Shown one piece after another: positions 43,054 through 52,698 of a stretch of 56,139 nt of DNA. Location of the stretch: contig NZ_JBEUEL010000020.1 of assembly GCF_041725775.1 (NCBI RefSeq), positions 1 to 56,139 on the forward strand. Reading direction: 5' to 3'. The notes beneath the pieces were generated by a model. It had not been told where the DNA came from. It did no database searches and worked only from the letters and a program-made list of their open reading frames with translations. The translations under genes and the position numbers were made by a program. The number at the start of each line of letters is the position of its first letter. Position 1 is the first letter of the stretch. This stretch comes from Pueribacillus sp041725775 (GTDB lineage: Bacteria; Bacillota; Bacilli; Bacillales; UBA6769).

Positions 43054-43271
43054 ATGCATGCTATGAAGCCGGTAGTAGCGTTCTAATGTTTCAGGTTACA
43101 TGGACTGAAAAAATATTTAGAAGCGATAAATTGATTTGTAAAAAGTTTTTTTCCATATTCAAGCAATGCACCGGTCAGCTCTAATGTTCTACAAATACAT
43201 TCACTTTCATAAGTAATTTCCCATAACTTAATGTAACAATAATTAATTAAGAATGGAGAATATGAAAGAGT

Positions 43272-43772
43272 ATGATAAAATTTTTATCTTTTAGTGGTTA
43301 TGTGACAGAGATTAGTGATTTTATGGTCACTTTAAATGGTGAAGATTCAGGTTGTTATAAATTAATATCTGTTAATAACGTTAATAAAGGTTCTAATTCT
43401 TTTATCCATTTTGTCGTATCACCGACCACTTATTTTGTTGACCATATTATTGTGTCTGAAGGGGATTGGATAACGGGATATTATGATGGAAATGCACCCG
43501 TTCCATTAATCTATCCACCACAATATCAAGCTCTTGTCGTAGTCAAAGAAAGCCCGTATCAAAATGTAAAAGTTGATCACTTTGACCAGAATTTGCTAAG
43601 CAGTGACGGGCGATTAAAATTAAATCTTTCTTCTTTTACTCAACGATTATTGACTAACGGTCAACCCTTCACAAAAAATCTTGCAAACCGTAATCTGATT
43701 GTTCTCTACGGCCCTGTTACAAAAAGTATTCCAGCGCAAACAACTCCTTATAAGATTATCGTATTGTGTTAA
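43272..43772 (+). CDS. Conserved hypothetical protein
   Basis: 166 aa, rich in beta strands. The N-terminal half reads GYVTEISDFMVTL... GCYKLISVNN; the C-terminal half has LLSSDGRLKLNL and the distinctive NLIVLYGPVTKSIPAQTTPYKIIVLC. I recall related unannotated proteins in Bacillales but no function. No signal peptide or membrane segment is seen. No clear ribosome site precedes the ATG. Confidence 0.6.
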   Translation: MIKFLSFSGYVTEISDFMVTLNGEDSGCYKLISVNNVNKGSNSFIHFVVSPTTYFVDHIIVSEGDWITGYYDGNAPVPLIYPPQYQALVVVKESPYQNVKVDHFDQNLLSSDGRLKLNLSSFTQRLLTNGQPFTKNLANRNLIVLYGPVTKSIPAQTTPYKIIVLC

Positions 43773-43823
43773 ATTGTCAGATTCCTTTCAAGTAGGAACA
43801 GTCACTTTTCTTATAATTCGGAA

Positions 43824-43997
43824 CTACTTTTTAGAAGCAACTTGTTCTCGAGCCATATTCTTCGCCACAACTGAACCGCCTTCTCTTGTACGAGCTAATT
43901 CGATAATGTCTTCGATTTGGTACACGATGAAGTTGTCGGCGAAGCTTTTACTCTGATTAACTTTGGGAAGATCTTTTCTGATTGTTCCGCGACTCCT
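43824..43997 (-). pseudogene. C-terminal remnant of an unidentified gene
   Basis: 57 open codons ending IIELARTREGGSVVAKNMAREQ plus VASKK, with protein-like composition but no start and a stop just upstream. Probably the 3' end of a deleted gene. Confidence 0.3.
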
Positions 43998-44113
43998 TTA
44001 CTTATGGACAGGCTTAAGAAGTGTATGAAGTAATGAACTCCTTTTTTGTCGGACAATCTAGACGTTCTCCAAGATAAATAACCTTTTTCAATAGTGGGTA
44101 TACAACGCATTAT

Positions 44114-44124
44114 CAGTAGACAAC
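44114..44124. promoter_or_regulatory. CAGTAGACAAC site before the GntR gene
   Basis: CAGTAGACAAC occurs here and again at 44877-44887 in front of ilvD. Shared sites before a regulator and its neighbour suggest the regulator's operator. Confidence 0.45.
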
Positions 44125-44166
44125 TTGTATGTTATACTAAAAAGAAAATAAGGATTGATAAGATAT

Positions 44167-44847
44167 ATGAATCGAAGGAAAAGGCTTTCCGATAGTATTG
44201 CTGATGATATTATGTCGATGATCATGATTGAAAAAAGATTTTGTCCGGGTGATAAACTTCCGAATGAAATAGAGTTGTCAGAGGAACTGAATATAAGTAG
44301 AACGACACTTCGCGAAGCCATCCGAATATTAGTTACGAATGGTATTCTCGAAATCGAAAGAGGGAGAGGGACGTTTGTTAAAGAGGATCTTGATATTAGC
44401 AACACCGTACCCTCATTTCAAGAACTCTCAAATGAAAAGATCAACGCAAAAGATTTGTATGAGATGCGCTTAATCTTTGAGCCAGAAGCAGCTTATTATG
44501 CGACGTTACGAGCTAGTGATCCGGAGTTGAAGCGGATTTTAGAGTACGGAAAGCAAATTGAAGAAAAAATTAAGCTAAATCAGGATAGAACAGAGGTGGA
44601 GCAGAAATTTCATAAAGCGATCGCAAAGGCAACCCATAATGAATTTATGGATAAGCTAATGCCAGTTATTTTTGAAGCGATTGATAAAGGTGTAACGTTA
44701 TCAGAAAAAAATGAACTCGTTGCAAAAGATACGATTAATGACCATAAAATGATTATAGAATTTATGCAAGCCCGCAATCCTGAAGGGGCGAGAAGTGCAA
44801 TGAAAATTCATATTTTACGTGCGTTGAAAGATTTAGGGATTGAATAA
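44167..44847 (+). CDS. GntR-family regulator, FadR subfamily
   Basis: 226 aa. The winged helix-turn-helix (FCPGDKLPNEIELSEELNISRTTLREAIRIL) and ERGRGTFVKED wing lead to an all-helical FCD effector domain (LYEMRLIFEPEAAYYATLRA, KFHKAIAKATHNEFM, DHKMIIEFMQARN). FCD domains often bind small carboxylates via a metal. ilvD follows after 90 bases, so it may control branched-chain amino acid or sugar-acid metabolism. ATG 44167 lies 12 bases after AGGA; TTG 44155 touches it. Confidence 0.88.
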   Translation: MNRRKRLSDSIADDIMSMIMIEKRFCPGDKLPNEIELSEELNISRTTLREAIRILVTNGILEIERGRGTFVKEDLDISNTVPSFQELSNEKINAKDLYEMRLIFEPEAAYYATLRASDPELKRILEYGKQIEEKIKLNQDRTEVEQKFHKAIAKATHNEFMDKLMPVIFEAIDKGVTLSEKNELVAKDTINDHKMIIEFMQARNPEGARSAMKIHILRALKDLGIE

Positions 44848-44876
44848 TTAAGGCTGATTGTCTTACAACCTATTTA

Positions 44877-44887
44877 CAGTAGACAAC
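44877..44887. promoter_or_regulatory. CAGTAGACAAC site before ilvD
   Basis: Second copy of the 44114 motif, 50 bases before the ilvD start. TTGTCT at 44858 and AGACAA at 44881 form an inverted pair around it. Confidence 0.45.
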
Positions 44888-44936
44888 AAACGATTTAAAA
44901 TAGAATAATAAGTTTAAAATAAAGGTGTGTGTTCAG

Positions 44937-46607
44937 ATGAGAAGTAATATGATAAAAATTGGTGTTGATCGTGCTCCTCACCGTAGTCTTTTATATGCAA
45001 CAGGAAAAGTAAAGCCGAAAGATTTAGAAAAACCATTTATTGGTGTTTGTAATTCCTATATCGATATTATTCCTGGTCATGTTCATTTGCGTGAGTTTGC
45101 GGATGTCGTAAAAGAAGCGATTATTGAAGCAGGTGGAATTCCGTTCGAATTTAATACAATTGGGGTTGACGACGGAATAGCAATGGGACATATCGGAATG
45201 CGTTATTCCTTACCAAGTCGCGAACTCATTGCTGACTCAGCCGAAACGGTCATTAATGCGCACTGGCTTGACGGTGTTTTTTACATTCCGAACTGTGACA
45301 AAATTACACCAGGTATGCTTATGGCTGCTGTTCGTACGAATGTTCCTTCCGTTTTTGTATCGGGTGGACCAATGGAAGCAGGCGTAAGTTCAACAGGTAA
45401 ACAAATTTCCTTAACGTCTGTATTTGAAGGTGTTGGAGCGCATAAATCAGGTCAAATGTCTGCGGAAGAGTTACTAGATATTGAAATGAATGCTTGTCCA
45501 ACATGTGGTTCATGTTCCGGAATGTTTACGGCAAACTCCATGAACTGTTTAATGGAAATGTTAGGTGTCACACTTCCCGGTAATGGTTCAATCGTGGCAA
45601 CAAGTGAAAAGCGTAAAGAGTTAATCTTCGAAGCGGCAAAACATTTAATTCGTATGATTAAAGAAGACATCAAGCCACGAGACATTATTACAAAAGAAGC
45701 GATTGATGATGCATTTGCACTTGACATGGCAATGGGTGGATCAACGAATACCGTTCTTCACACATTGGCGATTGCGAACGAAGCTGGGATTGAATACAAT
45801 TTAGAGGATATTAATAAAGTTGCTGCTAAAGTTCCTTACTTAGCAAAAATTATGCCAGCATCTGACATCTCAATGGATGATATTAATAAAGCTGGCGGTG
45901 TAGAAGCAATTATTAATGAGTTAACAAAAGTTCCTGGAGCTATTCATCCAGAACGAATAACGATTACAGGGAAAACGATTGGTGAACTTGTAAAAGGTCA
46001 TGAAATTACAAATACAGACGTGATCCGTACGAAAGACAATCCTTACAGTCCCGTAGGTGGCTTATCTGTCCTTTATGGAAACATTGCACCAGAAGGTTCT
46101 GTTATCAAAGTAGGTGCAGTTGATCCATCCATTAAAACATTTACAGGTGAAGCGATCGTCTTTGATTCACAAGATGAAGCTCAACAAGCTATCGATGATG
46201 GAACCGTTCAAGAAGGTCATGTTGTCGTTATTCGCTACGAAGGACCGAAAGGTGGTCCTGGTATGCCAGAAATGCTTGCACCAACGTCTGCTATTATGGG
46301 TCGTGGACTTGGTACAAAGGTTGCGCTCATTACAGATGGACGCTTTAGTGGTGCATCACGAGGCATTTCAATCGGTCATATTTCACCAGAAGCTGCCGAA
46401 GGTGGACCGATTGCGTTGATTGAAAATGGTGATGTAATCGAAATCGACCTTCCGAACCGAACAATGAATGTAAAAGTGTCTGATGAAGAATTGGAAGAAC
46501 GTCGTAAAAACTTAAAACCATTCGAGCCAAAAATTAAGACGGGATGGTTAGGGAGATATTCTAAACTTGTTACAAATGCCTCTAAAGGCGGTATTATGAG
46601 TATTTGA
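44937..46607 (+). CDS. ilvD: Dihydroxy-acid dehydratase
   Basis: 556 aa Fe-S dehydratase of valine, leucine and isoleucine biosynthesis. It converts 2,3-dihydroxy-3-methylacids to 2-oxo acids. Fe-S cysteines are visible in FIGVCNSY (Cys38), PNCDKITPGM (Cys120) and CPTCGSCSGMF (Cys186-192). The C-terminal swivelling domain (YEGPKGGPGMPEMLAPTS, DGRFSGASRG, RYSKLVTNASKGGIM) is complete. It matches Bacillus IlvD closely along its length. It stands outside an ilv operon, behind a GntR regulator. ATG 44937 has AAAGGTG 9 bases upstream. Confidence 0.96.
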   Translation: MRSNMIKIGVDRAPHRSLLYATGKVKPKDLEKPFIGVCNSYIDIIPGHVHLREFADVVKEAIIEAGGIPFEFNTIGVDDGIAMGHIGMRYSLPSRELIADSAETVINAHWLDGVFYIPNCDKITPGMLMAAVRTNVPSVFVSGGPMEAGVSSTGKQISLTSVFEGVGAHKSGQMSAEELLDIEMNACPTCGSCSGMFTANSMNCLMEMLGVTLPGNGSIVATSEKRKELIFEAAKHLIRMIKEDIKPRDIITKEAIDDAFALDMAMGGSTNTVLHTLAIANEAGIEYNLEDINKVAAKVPYLAKIMPASDISMDDINKAGGVEAIINELTKVPGAIHPERITITGKTIGELVKGHEITNTDVIRTKDNPYSPVGGLSVLYGNIAPEGSVIKVGAVDPSIKTFTGEAIVFDSQDEAQQAIDDGTVQEGHVVVIRYEGPKGGPGMPEMLAPTSAIMGRGLGTKVALITDGRFSGASRGISIGHISPEAAEGGPIALIENGDVIEIDLPNRTMNVKVSDEELEERRKNLKPFEPKIKTGWLGRYSKLVTNASKGGIMSI

Positions 46608-46633
46608 TTTTTATAGTCTAAAAAGAAGTATAT

Positions 46634-46676
46634 CCTCACAAACGTTGCTTTATCAATGTTTGTGGGGGTTTTTTAT
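46634..46676 (+). terminator. ilvD terminator
   Basis: CCTCACAAAC pairs with GTTTGTGGGG and is followed by GTTTTTTATT, about 25 bases after the stop. Confidence 0.88.
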
Positions 46677-46680
46677 TAGA

Positions 46681-47215
46681 AAATCGTAAGTGGCATCGTT
46701 TGTTTGTTGGAATCAATTGTTTCGATAAATTTTTCGATTGTCGGCGTTAAGTAAGTGTCAGCCCTTCTAATAAAAACGGTTTTTATCTTACTGTATTGCT
46801 TTGGAAGCTTTTTAAATTGGATAAGCCCATTTTTTTCATTTGTTTTACTTCTGATTTTGGAACGAATGCAACACCAAGTCCCATAACTGTACTGCGTAAG
46901 ATCATTTTTAATGTACCGAACTCCATCATTTTTTTGGAGTCATGTTTTGATCTTTAAACCATTTCATTAGACGTGCTCGATATACACAACCTTCATAAAA
47001 CATAAAATACACTTTTTTTAATCTTCGAGGTAGATAAATGATTATCAGAAATTAAAACAAGCTCCTCTTGATACACATCCGGAGGGAAGGTTGTTTCTGT
47101 AACGAAAGCGCCATCTAATTTAAAACATCGGATACTAACGATTCTGTTACTCCTGTAAATAAAATCAACGTTTTTATATTTTTTAACATAGCTGGACAAA
47201 AATATAGGCTTTGAA
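46681..47215 (-). pseudogene. LysR-family regulator, C-terminal half, frameshifted
   Basis: Minus-strand frames give successive pieces of a LysR effector domain: LDGAFVTETTFPPDVYQEELVLISD, then FYEGCVYRARLMKWF, then MEFGTLKMILRSTVMGLGVAFVP, and the C-terminus TYLTPTIEKFIETIDSNK. At least two frameshifts occur, one in an A/T run near 46935. The N-terminal helix-turn-helix is gone, replaced by IS21 sequence. Confidence 0.75.
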
Positions 47216-47219
47216 ACTA

Positions 47220-47410
47220 GAGTCTTAACATGGTCCTTTAAGTATTGCCACAGCACTCTTTTATAATAGAGTTTCTGTGGTGCCTTCTCTGAAAGTAGTA
47301 ATTTGATATCATAATATTTATCTATTTTTGATTTTCTTTTTCTTGTAGTAACCGGTTGATAACCGATGAAATATTTTTCAACCGTACGGCAATCAACGTT
47401 AAGATTTTTC
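47220..47410 (-). pseudogene. IS21 IstA N-terminal fragment
   Basis: The frame reads AKNLNVDCRTVEKYF (helix-turn-helix), then SEKAPQKLYYKRVLWQYLKDH, matching the IstA start region also seen at 25310-25333. It fuses directly to LysR sequence, so the element end or a deletion lies near 47220. Confidence 0.65.
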
Positions 47411-47539
47411 GCTAATTGACTTTATTAATTTTCATTTGCAGACTCTCCATAAATTATTTTAAATTTTGGCAAGTCTGTAAGCTCTTTTGCTTCTACTTCT
47501 GTGTTGACATCTAATGTTACATGCATAATATCCACTCCA

Positions 47540-47855
47540 GTCTGAACGAACATTCTTTTGAATTGAAGTTTGAGAAATATGATTTAGTGGTGATTGATGA
47601 ACTAGGATACATCTCATTTGATAAGGAAGGTGCAGAACTTCTTTTCACCCATTTAGCGGGGAGAAAATCAACCATTATCACAAGTAACTTACCGTTCCTT
47701 AAATGGCAAGACATCTTCCACGATCCTTTGACGGCGGCTCTGATTATAGGCTTACGCATAAATCGCACGTCATTAATATGAATGGACCTTTATACAGAAT
47801 GAAAGAAACAGAAGAATGGATCTATGCTGGAACAAATAAAGTGGATCAAAATTAA
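47540..47855 (+). pseudogene. IS21 IstB C-terminal fragment, frameshifted
   Basis: Walker B region YDLVVIDELGYISFDKEGAELLF and TSNLPFLKWQDIFHDPLTAALI, then a frame change near 47745 and THKSHVINMNGPLYRMKETEEW to the stop. It is on the opposite strand to the IstA fragment next to it, so two different IS21 copies met here. Confidence 0.75.
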
Positions 47856-48096
47856 ATTGCGAAGTGGATCACTTTTCACTTGCGAAATACACAAAACTTT
47901 ACTAAATCGTTCCCAACCTAACTTTCTTGCTTGAAAATGCCCAACAAATTCTCAATCGCAGCATATGTCATAGATTGTTTTCCGTATCCTTTTAAAAATA
48001 ACGATCAAATCTTAACTCAATCTATACATGAATTTTACTGAGTTTTAATATTAAGGTGATATGCTTAAATTAACTAACAATTTGGAGGTGATAGAC

Positions 48097-48885
48097 ATGA
48101 AAATACGTGCACTGTTTATTGATATGGATGGCACACTTCTAAATCGTACAAACACAATTTCTTATCGAAATTTGATAGCTATCGACAAACTTATAAATCA
48201 AGGGGTTAAAGTTTTTCTAGCAACTGGACGCCACTATGAAATTACAAATCCTTACCACAAAGCAATTGGGTTAGAAACGCCAATGATCTGCTTAAATGGT
48301 GCAGCGATCCATGAAGCAGGGGATGGAAATTTTATAGAAATGCATCCTGTTCATTTAAACGAAAAGCGATTACACGATTTAACCGCTGACCAACCCTATA
48401 ATGTTTTAATTCATACTGCGAATGGACTTTACTGTAAGGAAATAAATGATGATATCATCCATTGGGTAAACGTTGGAAACATTCCACCTCGCTATATCGG
48501 AGACTTAAGAAAAGCAAACTATCCAGATGTTCTTAAATACAGTGTGCGAACAGGTGGACCGAACTATGAATTATCCGCTTTATTTAAAGAAGAAGCCAAT
48601 GTTATCGATTGGAATGATGGTTTTGAAATTGTTGCTCCAAACATTTCGAAATGGACAGCAATAAAAAACTTATTAGATCAATATCAAATCCATCCAAATG
48701 AAACAGTAGCAATTGGAGACGGTCCCAACGATATTGAAATGCTTCAACACGTAGGTATTGGGGTTGCAATGGGGAACGCCAGCAAAATAGTTAAAACTGC
48801 AGCCGATGTCATTACAGGTCACCACGAAAATGATGGTTTAGCTGAGTTTATTGAATATTATCTCCTTCAATCACGTGCAATCTAA
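48097..48885 (+). CDS. Cof-type HAD-superfamily phosphatase
   Basis: 262 aa. HAD motif I LFIDMDGTLLN, motif II FLATGRHYE, a C2-type cap in the middle, a Lys region, and motif IV AIGDGPNDIEMLQ with VAMGNASKIVK. Members hydrolyse sugar phosphates, flavin or nucleotide phosphates; no substrate can be assigned. ATG 48097 has GGAGGTG 6 bases upstream, better than ATG 48061. Confidence 0.92.
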   Translation: MKIRALFIDMDGTLLNRTNTISYRNLIAIDKLINQGVKVFLATGRHYEITNPYHKAIGLETPMICLNGAAIHEAGDGNFIEMHPVHLNEKRLHDLTADQPYNVLIHTANGLYCKEINDDIIHWVNVGNIPPRYIGDLRKANYPDVLKYSVRTGGPNYELSALFKEEANVIDWNDGFEIVAPNISKWTAIKNLLDQYQIHPNETVAIGDGPNDIEMLQHVGIGVAMGNASKIVKTAADVITGHHENDGLAEFIEYYLLQSRAI

Positions 48886-48950
48886 CCCTCCTAGGAAAGA
48901 CTTCATCTCTCTTTCCTCATCCCATAACTTCACATCTTTCATAAAACCGA

Positions 48951-48977
48951 AAAAGCACCCTAATAGGATGCTTTTCA
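48951..48977 (+). terminator. Terminator after the HAD gene
   Basis: AAAAGCAxCC pairs with GGxTGCTTTT around CTAATA; it is symmetric and may serve both directions. Confidence 0.65.
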
Positions 48978-49003
48978 TTAATTATTTTTCGTTCTGTTAA
49001 TGA

Positions 49004-49172
49004 CTAAGACATCTGTTCACGCAAATTTGTTTGAACGACTTTCTTATACGTTTTAGTTTGTAGCCTTACAAAAATATTATTAGCGATTAACGACAAAATG
49101 ATTAAAACGGTTCCCGCTATATTAAACATTGTAATGTGATAACCTTGATACATTGATGCTAGTATAGTTTCA
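49004..49172 (-). pseudogene. MFS transporter C-terminal fragment
   Basis: A frame ending at 49004 encodes the last helix of a transporter (HITMFNIAGTVLIILSLIAN) and a basic tail (RLQTKTYKKVVQ). It is truncated exactly where the IS3 terminal repeat begins at 49173. Confidence 0.55.
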
Positions 49173-49223
49173 TGGACACATGTTAGTTAAGTCATTACAA
49201 TCAATTTTAGGAGGATGTGTCCA

Positions 49224-50372
49224 ATGAAACATAAGAATCATGGAAAACGATACAATGACGACTTTCGTAAAATGATTGTTGAGTTATATAACTCTGGTCA
49301 ATCAGTTAGAAGTTTAAGTAGCGAATATGGCGTTTCTGAAGTGACTATTTATGCATGGATTAAAAAGTTCACTCCAATTGAATTAGAAGATGGTTCCTCT
49401 GTAACTCCAGATGATTATGCAAAATTACAAAAACAAATACTTAAATTACAACAGGAAAATGATATCTTAAAAAAGCTATGGCCATATTCGCAAAAAAGTA
49501 AATAATATTGAAATAACTGATTTTATTCATGACCAAAAAGAAAATTATCCAGTGCAAACAATGTGTGAAGTACTTGAAGTTCCAAGAAGTACATACTATC
49601 AGTCATTAAATAAAACAATTTCTAATCGTGATCGTGAAAATAATTATCCAAAAAGATTATTGAGATCCATAAAGAAAGTAAAAAACGTTATGGTGCACCT
49701 AAAATTCACCGGGAATTGATAAAAAAGGGTTACAAGGCTAGCCTAAAGCGAGTTCAACGTTTGATGAAAAAAGCTGATATTAAATCAATAGTTGTTAAAA
49801 AGTTTCGTCCTACACCTAGCAAGGAAACAATTGTTGAGCGTGAAAACATTCTCGAAAGAGATTTTTCAACAGAAACGATTAATGAAAAATGGGTTTGTGA
49901 TATCACCTATATCCATACACTTTGTGATGGTTGGTGTTACCTTGCATCAGTTATGGATCTTCATACTAAAAAGATAGTGGGTTATTCCTTTTCTCGTACG
50001 ATGACGACTGATTTAATTATAAAAGCACTAGAAAATGCTTATCATGCACAAAAACCTGATAAAGGATTAATATTCCATTCAGATCTCGGCACACAATATA
50101 CAAGCACTGATTTCGCTAAAATTATAAAAAAATTCAAAATGACGCATTCTTTTAGCTATAAGGGAAGCCCTTATGATAACGCTTGTATCGAATCCTTTCA
50201 CGCTATTTTAAAGAAAGAAGAAGTAAATCATGTTCAGTACCTTGATCATAAATCTGCCAAATTAGCATTATTCCAATACATTGAAGGTTGGTACAACCGC
50301 AAAAAAATTCACGGTAGTATTGATTATAAAACACCACAAGAGATGGAAGATTTGTATACCTGTGCTGGATAA
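49224..50372 (+). pseudogene. IS3 transposase OrfA/OrfB with two frameshifts
   Basis: OrfA (HTH: VRSLSSEYGVSEVTIYAWIKKF, leucine zipper after it) loses one A in the run at about 49469, changing the usual KKAMAIFAKK end. OrfB begins VNNIEITDFIHDQ, breaks near 49655, and continues with the DDE core: Asp in WVCDITYIHT, Asp in FHSDLGTQYTS, Glu in CIESFHAILKKEE. Inactive as it stands. Confidence 0.88.
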
Positions 50373-50407
50373 CTAACGCTATTTAAATTCACTGCATCGG
50401 CTTTACG

Positions 50408-50502
50408 TGGAGAGGCGGGCATGATAGCCTCTTATGGCAAGCCAGCAATGTTTTTAAGTGATCTGGCTCCATGGCTTTGAAATCGTGCCCGCAGAGGCTC
50501 CA
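50408..50502. ncRNA. Strong hairpin structure inside the IS3 element
   Basis: TGGAG and GCGGGCATGAT pair with ATCGTGCCCGC and CTCCA around a ~50-base loop with its own AGCC/GGCT pairing. It lies between the OrfB stop and the right end, where IS3 elements normally have almost nothing. Confidence 0.4.
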
Positions 50503-50547
50503 TGTCAAGCCTTGACAGTTTAATATAAATCATATTCAAAGAACAAA

Positions 50548-51404
50548 TTAAAAACTTAACTTATTTGTGTCCAAAATATTGACGTAGATCCACATCGAAA
50601 CAACAAGCGTAGTAACTGGAACGACGTTAATAAATAAAAGTGCATTTAGAGGAGTCAAAATACTTACACCAACGTTCCAACCTAGTAAAGCAATCAAACC
50701 TGGAAAGATTACCATAAACAATAAATGCGGATATGCAATAATACAATCGACACGTATCCAACCATTGTTGCAATCGTAACGACGACCGTAGCGGTTAATG
50801 TTCCGAGCAAACAACTTAACGTTGAAGACTGCAAAGCAGACCATCCGTTAAAGCGACTTCCACCGATCGTATAAATCACCCATCCGACAACAGCGATAAA
50901 GATAAGAATAGAAGGAATAATATCACTCGTTGCACCTAAAAATCCTGCAAAATCACCTTTCATAATCACAAACATGGCACCAATAAAAGCAACAATGACG
51001 CAAATCGTCGTAAAGGAATGAGGACGTTTTCTAAAAACGATCCTTAATAGCACAATCGAAATCATCGGCATTAAAGCTTCCATAACAGAAGCAACCATCG
51101 CACCTGGTTCTCCTAATAAATCTTCTCCCCAGAAAATCAGAATATTATAGACGACAAACGCCATCGTATCAAAAAAACATAATTGCAAACCATAACCTTC
51201 AAATCGAAACGCTTGTTTTCCTTCTCTCCATAAAAGCAAAAATACTAATATAATTGTAACCGCATCATAGCGGATAAGAGTAAAATAAAACGGATCAATG
51301 TGGTCAAAAGCTGAATGTGCAATCGGAAACATGGCTCCCCATGATACAGCTGCAATAAAACATAAAAACGCGCCTCACAATAAGCGATGCTTCAAACCCC
51401 TCAT
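50548..51404 (-). pseudogene. EamA/DMT-family transporter, nonsense and frameshift
   Basis: Ten-helix drug/metabolite transporter fold. The start MRGLKHRLL is followed in frame by TGA, then AFLCFIAAVSWGAMFPIAHS and most helices. A frameshift near 50750 moves the last three helices (FPGLIALLGWNVGVSIL, LFINVVPVTTLVVS) to another frame. Two lesions make an error unlikely. Confidence 0.8.
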
Positions 51405-51501
51405 GCCTCCTTAACTACTAACATATTCATTATCTATCAATTTTGGTATCTAATAAAATGAATAGTAATGATAATCTTATATCAATGAAAGGGGGATGTT
51501 T

Positions 51502-52300
51502 GTGGAATTTAAAAAAAAGGAACGATTACAGAAGCAGCAAAAGAAGTTTTACCACTAAGGGGAATAGCTCGAAGGTTAGGTCGCAATGTAAGTACAATTT
51601 TTGGTGAAAGAAAACGTGGTTCCGTCCAGCAAATTGATACTAACTATAAGCCTTATACGAAATATTTTCCAGACGTTGGGACACAAATTTATGAGGAGAA
51701 TCGAAAAAAACGAGAAGCTCGTTCTACCGTAATGAAGGCCTGGGAATTTACCCGTTTTGTAGAGGAAAAATCCTCAAAAAGAAATGGTCCCCAGATGCGG
51801 TGGTTGGCTATGCAAAAGGCACAAAAAAGTCCTAGGAATGAGCAAAGAAAAACATCCTAAATCTATTTAAACAAGAGAAGAATTTGGACACTGGGAAATC
51901 GATATCAAATGATGATGCGTTCCAGACGTTAGTGGAAAGGTAAACACGCCTAAAGATAATTACGCGCATTTTCGAATAAAACATCCCAAGCAGTCACAAG
52001 GGTTCTTCATGATATATTTGTGGAGTATTCTTAACTTCAAAGTGTTTTTAAAAGCATTACAGCTGACAATGGCTCAGAATTCAGTGACAAAGAACTAGGA
52101 ATTAACATTTATTTCTCACACCTTTATGCTTCATAGGAACGAGGATCAAATGAGCATTATAATGGGCTTATACGTAGATTCATCAAGAAAGGGCAGCCAA
52201 TCCTTACATGCACTGATAAACGTATTGATGAAGTTGCACACTGGATGAACACACTTCCACGATACTAGACTACCGAACACCAGGTGAAATATTCACCAAT
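51502..52300 (+). pseudogene. IS30-family transposase, heavily decayed
   Basis: Fragments in several frames: GIARRLGRNVSTIF (helix-turn-helix), SITADNGSEFSDKELGI (second catalytic Asp), HYNGLIRRFIKKGQ (catalytic Glu region) and WMNTLPR. At least four stops or frameshifts. An old relic. Confidence 0.75.
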
Positions 52301-52501
52301 TTTGTTGATGATCAACAAACTACTGGAAAACCTTATATAGTAGTTTCTCGCATAGTGTTGCATATAATATTGGAATTAAAGTAAAAAACAATATACTTGA
52401 ATCCTTTATTTTTTAGTAAAATTTTCCGACTTTTTTCTCTTGTTCTAAAAAGTAGTTTAATTGAATAATAAGGAATATACTGTAAATTCGGAGGTGATAG
52501 T
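52301..52501. other. Gene-free stretch after the IS30 relic
   Basis: No convincing gene in either direction. The minus-strand frame at 52333-52581 has no ribosome site and no family resemblance. Confidence 0.4.
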
Positions 52502-52630
52502 CTGAAAATATTTGCTAGAGTAATGTCGGTAGGGTCGTTAGTTATCGTATTATATAAATAAAGGTAACAGATATTCAACATATTTTCGCAAACAAGTTAT
52601 AGAAATATACACTTCCCATACTACCTATGT
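52502..52630 (+). pseudogene. Remnant of a small membrane-anchored protein
   Basis: A perfect GGAGGTGA (52490-52497) leads to CTG 52502 and KIFARVMSVGSLVIVLYK, then two in-frame stops; the frame continues QIFNIFSQTSYRNI. It looks like a short single-span protein ruined by nonsense changes and a lost start. Confidence 0.35.
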
Positions 52631-52657
52631 TGAAATGATAAACTTTATTTATATAGT
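52630..52657 (+). promoter_or_regulatory. Candidate promoter of the bacteriocin-like gene
   Basis: TTGAAA and TATAGT with a 16-base spacer, about 40 bases before the gene. Confidence 0.4.
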
Positions 52658-52698
52658 ACAAAAGAACATTCAATGAAAATTAAAAATGGAGGTATTTT

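Larger units (their letters stand above)
49173..50573 (+). mobile_element. IS3-family (IS150-like) element, 1401 bp
   Basis: Ends are inverted repeats TGGACACATGTTAGTTAAG and, reversed, TGGACACAAATAAGTTAAG. It contains a broken orfA/orfB pair. The flanking bases show no target duplication, so a rearrangement after insertion is likely. Confidence 0.85.

Noticed and set aside
44937..46607. ilvD as a sugar-acid dehydratase, because of the GntR neighbour
   Set aside because: The protein matches Bacillus-type IlvD along its whole length, including the C-terminal motif GGIM.
47425..47526. Minus-strand mini-frame ending KFKIIYGESANEN
   Set aside because: It may be the tail of a lost gene, but 33 codons without context cannot be assigned; not listed as a feature.
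52333..52581. Minus-strand open frame of 82 codons
   Set aside because: Low-complexity AT-rich sequence without ribosome site; the plus-strand small-gene relic explains the stretch better.
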